Shown piece after piece: positions 1 to 5,714 of a DNA stretch of 12,726 bases (position 1 is its first letter; the number at the start of each line of letters is the position of its first letter). The translations under genes and the position numbers were made by a program. The stretch lies in the NCBI GenBank assembly GCA_021739805.1, contig JAIPBB010000142.1, positions 1 through 12,726 of the forward strand. Direction: 5' to 3'. Source of the stretch: Saprospiraceae bacterium (GTDB taxonomy: Bacteria > Bacteroidota > Bacteroidia > Bacteroidales > JAIPBB01). The notes beneath the pieces were generated by a model. It saw only the letters and a program-made list of their open reading frames with translations. It searched no databases and had not been told where the DNA came from.

Positions 1-2
1 AG

Positions 3-821
3 CACAATTGGGATAATCATACTCATTGGACACAATATTTAACTGTTTCACCGGATTACTTTGGACCTAATGCTCTTCCTGTGCCTGAAATTGCTAATGG
101 TAAAATCAAGGATAAATTGGAATTTGAAAATGGCCTATACCAACATTTCAGTAAAGGCGATTACACAGCCAATTGTTTTTCTCATCTTTCAATTCCAATA
201 GAAGAGAAGGTTGTTATTGAGTCATATATGGTTCCTGTTGAGTACTTTAAATTTGACACTCTCATTCGGGATAAGCGTGCAACAAGAGAAATAGATGGGG
301 AAGGCTTTGCTTCTGGTGATGTTTACTTCGGAACAAGAATTCAAATTATTGAAAATCATAAAAAACTACCGGATATTGCTTTGGGACTAAGTTTTAAAAC
401 GGCTTCAGGTTCTCAATTACGAAATGCACGATATACTGACACTCCCGGATATTTCTTCGATTTATCATTTGGGAAGGATTTGAAAACCAATAAGAAGCTA
501 TTTGAAAACCTTAGAGTTTATGGAGTGCTGGGGTTTTATTCATGGCAAACTTATATGGAAAACAACCAGCAAAATGATGCTATTTTATATGGTGGCGGAT
601 TTGAAATGGAATTTTCTAAGCTAAAAATCAATAATTCACTTGGTGGATATTACGGTTACCTAAATAATGGCGATAGACCAATGGTTTATCATTTTGATTT
701 ATTGACTTCTATCCATAATAGTTTTATGTATAAATTGTCATATCAATACGGGATTAATGATTTTCCATATCAAACTGTGGGTTTGTCATTAATTTATAAT
801 GTAAATTTGCAATCCAAATAA
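3..821 (+). CDS. Probable outer-membrane beta-barrel protein, 5' end missing
   Basis: The reading frame is open from base 3 to a TAA at 819-821 (272 residues visible), so the gene starts before the window. A GTG at 81 lies inside the open frame and is not a credible start. The visible part has alternating aromatic/hydrophobic strands separated by polar turns (for example GDVYFGTRI, YFFDLSFGKDL, LYGGGFEMEF, NNSLGGYYGYL, SFMYKLSYQYG) and a final strand VGLSLIYNVNL close to the C-terminus. This pattern is typical of a transmembrane beta-barrel in the outer membrane. I do not recognise a named family. No catalytic motif is visible. The gene is followed after 4 bases by a strong inverted repeat and lies 215 bases upstream of the TPR gene, so the two need not be co-transcribed. 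That the product is a barrel is inferred from strand pattern only. Confidence 0.6.
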   Translation, partial: HNWDNHTHWTQYLTVSPDYFGPNALPVPEIANGKIKDKLEFENGLYQHFSKGDYTANCFSHLSIPIEEKVVIESYMVPVEYFKFDTLIRDKRATREIDGEGFASGDVYFGTRIQIIENHKKLPDIALGLSFKTASGSQLRNARYTDTPGYFFDLSFGKDLKTNKKLFENLRVYGVLGFYSWQTYMENNQQNDAILYGGGFEMEFSKLKINNSLGGYYGYLNNGDRPMVYHFDLLTSIHNSFMYKLSYQYGINDFPYQTVGLSLIYNVNLQSK

Positions 822-825
822 ATAG

Positions 826-884
826 AACTTTCGTTAAAAGAAATTCCAAATAGCATCTATACGGAATTAATTCAGTCGAAAGTT
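826..884. terminator. Nested inverted repeat just after the stop codon
   Basis: AACTTTCG (826-833) is exactly complementary to CGAAAGTT (877-884). Inside it, AATTCC (842-847) pairs with GGAATT (863-868). The two stems are separated by an 8 by 8 internal loop, giving one long interrupted hairpin that begins 4 bases after the stop of the preceding gene. There is no T-tract after it, so intrinsic termination is uncertain; it could also protect the mRNA 3' end. Confidence 0.4.
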
Positions 885-929
885 AATCAAATAATAATCA
901 ATGATTCAAAAAGCAAGGTTTAAAACAAA

Positions 930-1014
930 CAATTAGCAATTAGAAATGTTTGGAATTTTAATATTGGGAATTGGTATTTATTTGTAATTTGTTATTTGTA
1001 TTTTGGAATTTGTA
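930..1014. repeat. Degenerate 7-base direct repeats (CAATTAG, ATTTGTA)
   Basis: CAATTAG occurs twice in tandem at 930-943. ATTGGGA and ATTGGTA follow at 963-976. Five 7-base units (ATTTGTA, ATTTGTT, ATTTGTA, TTTTGGA, ATTTGTA) then run head to tail at 980-1014. The tract ends 22 bases before the TPR gene start, so it sits where its promoter and leader should be. No function is known to me. Confidence 0.6.
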
Positions 1015-1036
1015 AAGCGTAATTAAAAATAAAATC

Positions 1037-1450
1037 ATGAATAAAAAACTATTAGCCATTTTTCTAATTGTCAGCATAACTTTTACCTTCTGTACATCAA
1101 AATCAGAACAGGCAAAAAAGTTCTTTGCCGATGGAAAAACAAAATTTTACAATAATGAATTTAAAACATCAATAGCCGATTTTGATAAAGCAATTGAGCT
1201 TCAAGCAGATTTATATGAAGCTTACTATTTTCGGGGCAGTTGTTATATGAATCTTCGGGAGTATGAAATAGCAATTAAAGATTATGATATGGTGATTGAG
1301 TTAAAACCAGATTATGCAGATGCTTATGTTAATAGAGGACATGCAAAAGCATATCTATATAATGACCAGTCGAAGGGATGCGAAGACTGGCTCAAAGCCG
1401 AAGAACTTGGCAAACCAAATCTTTCTGATAAAACTAAGTGGTGTAAATAG
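1037..1450 (+). CDS. Small secreted or lipid-anchored TPR protein
   Basis: This is a 137-residue protein. Residues 1-18 form a short basic-then-hydrophobic signal segment (MNKKLLAIFLIV...) ending at Cys19 in F-T-F-C. That would be an atypical lipobox, so lipid anchoring is plausible but not certain. Residues 24-125 form about three tetratricopeptide repeats, for example FFADGKTKFYNNEFKTSIAD, the YYFRGSCYMNLREYEIAIKD unit, and DAYVNRGHAKAYLYND. The last unit ends in GCEDWLKAEELGK, a closing seen in many Bacteroidota TPR proteins. TPRs are protein-protein interaction scaffolds, so this is probably a periplasmic adaptor; the partner is unknown. The ATG at 1037 has no Shine-Dalgarno sequence but an A-rich leader, normal for this phylum. 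The gene appears monocistronic, with repeat tracts on both sides. Confidence 0.85.
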   Translation: MNKKLLAIFLIVSITFTFCTSKSEQAKKFFADGKTKFYNNEFKTSIADFDKAIELQADLYEAYYFRGSCYMNLREYEIAIKDYDMVIELKPDYADAYVNRGHAKAYLYNDQSKGCEDWLKAEELGKPNLSDKTKWCK

Positions 1451-1459
1451 TTGTTTTTG

Positions 1460-1515
1460 GTTTCAAGTTTCAGGTTTCAGGTTTTAAGTTTCAGGTTTCA
1501 GGTTTCAGGTTCAAG
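1460..1515. repeat. Eight tandem 7-base units, consensus GTTTCAG
   Basis: Starting 9 bases after the TPR stop, eight consecutive heptamers can be read without a gap: GTTTCAA, GTTTCAG, GTTTCAG, GTTTTAA, GTTTCAG, GTTTCAG, GTTTCAG, GTTCAAG. A 14-base segment of this tract (1471-1484, repeated at 1492-1505) is exactly complementary to 1704-1717, so the two could pair across about 200 bases. The 391-base gap 1451-1841 holds this tract, the one at 1681-1718, a probable dispersed repeat and a promoter candidate. I see no convincing gene in it. Confidence 0.8.
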
Positions 1516-1680
1516 CAAAATTCTTTTTTTTGCCTTTAACTTTCTCTCAATTGCCGATAACTTGTTGTGTGCAATATAAAATTTAATATTGATTATATTA
1601 GCCCTTGATTTTAGGATATAAATGCGGGTTGCGGTTTGAGAGTTAGGTTTACGGGTTATGAATTTCTTGAAACTAGTTGT

Positions 1681-1718
1681 CAATTGACAATTTACAATTA
1701 AAAAAACCTGAAACCTGC
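1681..1718. repeat. Heptamer tract CAATTGA / AACCTGA
   Basis: Three 7-base units CAATTGA, CAATTTA, CAATTAA run at 1681-1701, followed by AACCTGA and AACCTGC at 1705-1718. The second pair is the reverse complement of the GTTTCAG family found at 1460-1515, and AAACCTGAAACCTG (1704-1717) pairs exactly with part of that tract. It uses the same 7-base period as the other intergenic tracts with different sequence. Confidence 0.6.
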
Positions 1719-1741
1719 ACTTCAACTCAGTTTTCGTTCTT

Positions 1742-1763
1742 GGGTCATTGAGCGGAGTCGAAA
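1742..1763. repeat. Possible dispersed repeat GAGCGGAGTCGAAATG
   Basis: The stretch GGTCATTGAGC followed by GGAGTCGAAATG resembles a short intergenic sequence that I remember as recurring in many Bacteroidota genomes, usually seen as CATTTCGACTCCGCTCAATG. Only one copy is in this window, so the repeat nature rests on recollection and not on anything shown here. Confidence 0.3.
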
Positions 1764-1797
1764 TGAAACCATATACTGAAAAGTAAAAAATTATAAC

Positions 1798-1805
1798 TAC
1801 TTTTG
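1798..1805 (+). promoter_or_regulatory. Candidate -7 promoter box for the TonB receptor
   Basis: TACTTTTG matches the Bacteroidota primary-sigma -7 consensus TAnnTTTG and lies 36 bases before the receptor ATG. No good -33 TTTG/TTG element is found at the usual spacing of about 19 bases, so this is a half-supported promoter. Confidence 0.4.
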
Positions 1806-1841
1806 CCACAATTTTTTTAAGAATCAATTTTTGCACAATCA

Positions 1842-4169
1842 ATGAATAGTAACTCTAAACATATAAAATTCATAACTCTGACAATTATTGCGGCTGTAAT
1901 GTTTCTCAGTTTTAATTCATTAGCACAAACTGGAACTATTCGTGGAGTTGTATATGACAAAGAAACCGGCGAACCTATTATTTTCACAAATGTTTATTTA
2001 TACAAAACAACCTACGGTTCATCCACCGATAAAAACGGTCTATTTGTAATAACAAAGATTCCTGCCGGAAAATATACTTTGATGCTTACATATCTTGGTT
2101 ATGATACTATTAAAATGCCTGTTACAGTTAAAGATGATGAAATTATTATTAAGAAACTTTATGCTCAACCCGGTTCAACAAATTTGCCCACTTTCAATGT
2201 AAGTGCTGCTGCAAAAGAAGCAAGAACTGAAACCGTAACATCAGTAATAAAAGTCACACCAAAACAAATAAAACAACTTCCTACAGTTGGAGGTCAACCT
2301 GATTTAGTACAATATATCCAGGTGCTTCCCGGAGTAAATTTCACAGGAGACCAAGGAGGACAATTATATATTAGAGGGGGATCGCCTGTTCAAAACAAGG
2401 TTCTTCTTGATGGTGCAATTATCTATAATCCATTTCATTCCATTGGTCTGTTTTCGGTGTTTGAAACTGAAATTATTCGAAATGCTGAAATTTACACAGG
2501 TGGTTTCAACAGTGAATATGGTGGAAGAATATCTTCTATTATGGATATAACCACCAGGGATGGAAATAAAAAACAACTTTCCGGAATGCTTGGAGCCAGC
2601 CCTTTTGGTGCAAATGTTTTGCTCGAAGGTCCCTTAAAAAAACAAACTGAAGGTGGAAAAGGTAGCTCATCATTTATACTGTCGATGAAAAATTCATTCT
2701 TAAAAGAAAGCTCAAAAATCTTTTATGATTATATCGACACTGCCGGTTTGCCTTTTAACTATACTGACTTATATGGAAAAATATCTTTTAATTCAGATAA
2801 TGGCAGCAAAGTTAATTTCTTTGGTTTCAACTTTGGCGACAAAGTTAATTACAAAACTTTATCTGATTTTCATTGGATTGCAAGCGGAGGAGGAACTAAT
2901 TTCGTTGTTATTCCTGCTGAAACATCAACAATAATTGATGGAAATTTTGCATATTCATCTTACGAAATTATCCTTGAAACTGAAGGACAAACACCAAAAA
3001 GCAGTAAAGTTTCAGGTTTCAATATGGGTTTAAACTTCACTAACTTCCTGGGGAATAATAGTGAAGTGAGATATGGAATTGAAATGCTCGGTTTTAATAC
3101 AAATTTTGATTTTTATAATTCAGTTGGTCGAAAGATATTCCAGGAAGAACATACAACCGAACTGGCAGCCTTTTTAAAATATAAAATTACAAAAGGGAAA
3201 TTTATTATAGAACCGGGTTTCAGAGCACAATATTATGCATCATTATCAAAACTATCACCTGAACCTCGTTTAGCAATAAAATTTAATGCAACAGATATTT
3301 TAAGATTCAAATTTGCAGGGGGTTTATATTCACAAAACCTAATTGCTGCTAATTCCGACAGAGATGTTGTAAACTTATTTTATGGTTTTATTTCAGGTCC
3401 TGATAATCTCCAAAATACTTTTGATGGCAAAGAAATTACACATTCATTGCAAAAAGCTCAACATTTAATATTTGGTGTTGAATATGATGGAATTAAAAAT
3501 ATTAGCATTAATGTTGAAGGTTACTACAAACGATTTTCACAGTTAACAAACATCAACCGAAATAAAGTTTTTGACGATAACGAACAATATGCTTTGGTTA
3601 CAGATTATCTAAAAAAAGATTTTATAATTGAAACCGGAAACGCCAAGGGAGTGGATTTCTCATTAAAATATGACTATAGAAGGATTTACCTTTGGGCTGT
3701 TTATTCCTTAGGTTATTCTGATAGATTTGATGGAGTTATTGATTATATACCGCATTTCGACAGACGACATAATGTAAATCTGGTGTTTTCTTACACTTTA
3801 GGAGCACAGCTAAACTGGGATTTCAATTTAAGATGGAACTTCGGCTCAGGATTCCCTTTTACTAAAGACCAGGGAAATTTCGAAAAACTAAACTTCGAGC
3901 AAGGAATTAATACCGACTACACTACTGCAAGCGGTGATTGGGGATTTCAATATGCATCTCTTAATACAGGAAGATTACCTGCATATCACAGACTGGATGT
4001 AACATTGAAACGACGTTTTGAATTAGGCGACAACTCAACAATTGAAGCTTTTGTCGGTGTAACCAATGTTTATGATAGAGATAATATTTTCTATGTTGAA
4101 AGATTAACTAAAAAGAAAATATATCAACTACCCATAATGCCAAGTATTGGAATGAATCTTAAATTCTAA
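1842..4169 (+). CDS. TonB-dependent outer-membrane receptor with CarboxypepD_reg-like domain
   Basis: This 775-residue outer-membrane transporter should take up a ligand using TonB/ExbBD energy. In order: a signal peptide (residues 1-28, cleavage likely after ...NSLA); a carboxypeptidase-regulatory-like beta-sandwich (about 31-110: GTIRGVVYDKETGEPIIFTN...PAGKYTLMLTYLGYDTI), the N-terminal extension common in Bacteroidota receptors; a plug domain (about 133-240: KQLPTVGGQPDLVQYIQVLP, QLYIRGGSPVQNKVLLDG, GFNSEYGGRISSIMDITTRDG); then a beta-barrel ending in GMNLKF with a terminal Phe. It is shorter than most SusC proteins (about 1000 residues) and no SusD-like gene is adjacent, so it is more like a FepA/CirA-type or peptide/metal receptor than a glycan importer. 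The substrate cannot be told. The ATG at 1842 gives a complete signal peptide. It converges with the serine hydrolase gene. Confidence 0.95.
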   Translation: MNSNSKHIKFITLTIIAAVMFLSFNSLAQTGTIRGVVYDKETGEPIIFTNVYLYKTTYGSSTDKNGLFVITKIPAGKYTLMLTYLGYDTIKMPVTVKDDEIIIKKLYAQPGSTNLPTFNVSAAAKEARTETVTSVIKVTPKQIKQLPTVGGQPDLVQYIQVLPGVNFTGDQGGQLYIRGGSPVQNKVLLDGAIIYNPFHSIGLFSVFETEIIRNAEIYTGGFNSEYGGRISSIMDITTRDGNKKQLSGMLGASPFGANVLLEGPLKKQTEGGKGSSSFILSMKNSFLKESSKIFYDYIDTAGLPFNYTDLYGKISFNSDNGSKVNFFGFNFGDKVNYKTLSDFHWIASGGGTNFVVIPAETSTIIDGNFAYSSYEIILETEGQTPKSSKVSGFNMGLNFTNFLGNNSEVRYGIEMLGFNTNFDFYNSVGRKIFQEEHTTELAAFLKYKITKGKFIIEPGFRAQYYASLSKLSPEPRLAIKFNATDILRFKFAGGLYSQNLIAANSDRDVVNLFYGFISGPDNLQNTFDGKEITHSLQKAQHLIFGVEYDGIKNISINVEGYYKRFSQLTNINRNKVFDDNEQYALVTDYLKKDFIIETGNAKGVDFSLKYDYRRIYLWAVYSLGYSDRFDGVIDYIPHFDRRHNVNLVFSYTLGAQLNWDFNLRWNFGSGFPFTKDQGNFEKLNFEQGINTDYTTASGDWGFQYASLNTGRLPAYHRLDVTLKRRFELGDNSTIEAFVGVTNVYDRDNIFYVERLTKKKIYQLPIMPSIGMNLKF

Positions 4170-4243
4170 ACTTTTTCTGCATTTGTAATTTATCCTACGA
4201 TAGTCATTAGGTGGTCAGTAAGTTGTCATTCGCTTCGCTGAAT

Positions 4244-4298
4244 ACCGAACACTGAACACCGAACACCGAACACAAGCTCTCACACTCTCACGCTCAAC
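4244..4298. repeat. Tandem 7-base units ACCGAAC, then 8-base CTCTCAC-type units
   Basis: ACCGAAC, ACTGAAC, ACCGAAC, ACCGAAC run head to tail at 4244-4271. CTCTCAC, CTCTCAC and CTCAAC follow, spaced by single bases (period 8). The tract occupies most of the 141-base gap between two convergent genes, directly before the 3' end of the hydrolase gene. It is the same type of short-period intergenic repeat as at 930-1014 and 1460-1515, with another unit sequence. Confidence 0.75.
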
Positions 4299-4310
4299 AT
4301 TTCTCACTTC

Positions 4311-5453
4311 TTAATCCAACACTTCCATAGCCGCATCCAAATAAGTGTAAACATCCAAAGGATGATAATTCAGATATTCGATGCTTTTTTTATGACCAAT
4401 TCTGACGATAACTGCATTTTTTTCAGGAACAGTAAAAATATATTGTCCCAGGACTCCTCTTGCATAATTTATCTTCATACCCCTATAATCAGCAATCCAC
4501 CAGCTATATCCATAATAATAAACACTATTTCCTTTTTCATCTTTGAGTTCATTTGCGGCTTTAATTGATTCCAATAAATAATCCTGATTTATTAATTGTT
4601 TTCCTTTCCATTTGCCGCTGTCGAGCATCAACTGACCAAGGCGTGCGAAATCTCTTGCATTTGAATTAAAACAACAAAATGCTCTTTCATCTCCGGCTTC
4701 ATCATCAAGACTCCATGAAGCATTATAGCGTGCACCTAATGGTTTCCACAATTTTTCGGATGCATAATCACTAATTGTCATTCCTGTAGCCTTTTCCAAA
4801 ACGTAAGATAAAATTTGAGTGTTGGCACTATTATAATTATGCAATGTTCCCGGCTCAGTTTTCATATCAAGATTATAGACCATTTTTTTAATCTTGTTAC
4901 CATAATACAACTTAGTAGTTTCAGAAAACAAATTAGAGTAGGATTCATCCCAATCAATTCCCGAACTCATATTCAGCAAATGTTTGATTTTAATCTTTTT
5001 CTTTAAACCTTCTGAAAACTCAGGAATGTACTCATAAACAAATTGCTCAACGCTTTTTATCTTTCCTTCGCTTATTGCAGCTCCAACAAGCAAACTCACT
5101 ATGCTTTTTGTAACCGAAAAACAGTTTGCCACCGACTTTTCATCCTTACCATCCCAATATTGCTCATGTATTATTTTATTGTTTTGAATAACTAAAAAAG
5201 ATGTTGTTTTATATTTTTCAATCTCTTGAATAATTGAATCAGAAAGATTTTTATTATTATAATCCTTTGATATCTTCCAGGGTTGATATGCTCCCGATTG
5301 AACAATATGGGAGTTAAAAATTTCATAATCATCAATTCCCGGATTTTGATAACGCAATGCTTTTGAAATATGCTCTGGAAGCAAAAAATATGTTACAAGC
5401 AATAAAATTGCAAAAATTAATATAACTCGAATTACTCTGTAGAATAGTTTCAT
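4311..5453 (-). CDS. Membrane-anchored serine hydrolase, beta-lactamase/NylB family
   Basis: This 380-residue protein has an uncleaved-type N-terminal membrane segment (about residues 6-25, IFAILLLVTYFLL), so the catalytic domain should sit in the periplasm. The SxxK catalytic motif is S113-V-T-K116 in CFSVTKSIVS. The second motif is Y207 in HNYNSANTQ, which reads Y-N-S where class C enzymes have Y-x-N; this variant also occurs in 6-aminohexanoate-dimer-hydrolase-like (NylB) members. LLNMSSGIDW (159-168) is the usual beta-lactamase-family signature. The third motif region is GVLGQYIFTVP (333-343), where GQ replaces the KTG triad. Family members act as esterases, amidases or D-amino-acid peptidases; beta-lactam resistance should not be assumed. 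A -7 box lies 26 bases upstream of the ATG. It is divergent from the DUF4157 effector genes. Confidence 0.9.
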   Translation of the reverse strand: MKLFYRVIRVILIFAILLLVTYFLLPEHISKALRYQNPGIDDYEIFNSHIVQSGAYQPWKISKDYNNKNLSDSIIQEIEKYKTTSFLVIQNNKIIHEQYWDGKDEKSVANCFSVTKSIVSLLVGAAISEGKIKSVEQFVYEYIPEFSEGLKKKIKIKHLLNMSSGIDWDESYSNLFSETTKLYYGNKIKKMVYNLDMKTEPGTLHNYNSANTQILSYVLEKATGMTISDYASEKLWKPLGARYNASWSLDDEAGDERAFCCFNSNARDFARLGQLMLDSGKWKGKQLINQDYLLESIKAANELKDEKGNSVYYYGYSWWIADYRGMKINYARGVLGQYIFTVPEKNAVIVRIGHKKSIEYLNYHPLDVYTYLDAAMEVLD

Positions 5454-5478
5454 TGTTTAGATTAACATTTAAAGGAAA

Positions 5479-5486
5479 CAAAGGTA
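5479..5486 (-). promoter_or_regulatory. Candidate -7 promoter box for the serine hydrolase
   Basis: Read on the minus strand the sequence is TACCTTTG, a full match to TAnnTTTG, 26 bases before the hydrolase ATG. A weak TTTTAG lies near the -33 position. It shares the 261-base divergent gap (5454-5714) with the effector promoter. Confidence 0.5.
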
Positions 5487-5571
5487 TTGAAATTAGCATA
5501 TTCTAAAACTAATTAAATACAATCGGCTAAATTTTTGGCTAAATATTATTATTTCTTTTGGTTAATAAAAA

Positions 5572-5579
5572 TAAATTTG
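5572..5579 (+). promoter_or_regulatory. Candidate -7 promoter box for the DUF4157 effector genes
   Basis: TAAATTTG matches TAnnTTTG in an AT-rich stretch 136 bases before the first effector ATG. There is no convincing -33 element. If used, it gives a leader of about 130 bases that contains the inverted repeat at 5608-5639. Confidence 0.4.
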
Positions 5580-5607
5580 TAATTTTAACTTTTAATAAAA
5601 CATTCGG

Positions 5608-5639
5608 GTATGTGTATCATGTTCATGCTAGGTACATAC
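5608..5639. promoter_or_regulatory. Short inverted repeat in the presumed effector leader
   Basis: GTATGT (5608-5613) pairs with ACATAC (5634-5639) around a 20-base loop that contains CATGTTCATG. It lies between the candidate promoter and the first effector gene. It could be an operator or a weak leader hairpin. Six base pairs in AT-rich DNA is modest evidence. Confidence 0.25.
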
Positions 5640-5695
5640 AAAACCTAAACGCCACTAATAATCTCTGTAAAAATACCTTTTTTAAGCAATAAAAG

Positions 5696-5714
5696 AAAAC
5701 CTTAAAAGGAAACC
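5696..5714 (+). promoter_or_regulatory. Ribosome binding site in a leader shared by both effector genes
   Basis: The 19 bases before the ATG contain AAAAGGAAACC, with an AGGA Shine-Dalgarno-like core 5-7 bases before the start. Together with the first bases of the gene (ATGAATACAC) this leader matches the one before the second effector at all but one position. Other genes in the window have no such site, so it supports both the ATG chosen here and efficient translation of these two genes. Confidence 0.6.

Noticed and set aside
81..83. GTG as the start of the first gene
   Set aside because: The frame stays open to the left edge with barrel-like sequence, so the gene is truncated by the window rather than starting here.
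1460..1515. CRISPR array
   Set aside because: The units are 7 bases with no spacers and no cas genes nearby; it is a simple tandem repeat.
1498..1842. Minus-strand 114-codon ORF between the TPR and TonB receptor genes
   Set aside because: It runs through heptamer repeats and a promoter candidate, has no recognisable domain, and its start overlaps the receptor start. It looks like a chance frame.
1842..4169. SusC-type glycan importer
   Set aside because: The protein is only 775 residues and no SusD-like lipoprotein gene is adjacent, so a polysaccharide utilisation locus is not supported.
4311..5453. Antibiotic-resistance beta-lactamase
   Set aside because: The Y-N-S and GQ motifs and the membrane anchor fit the broad serine-hydrolase family (NylB-like) better than a true class C beta-lactamase.
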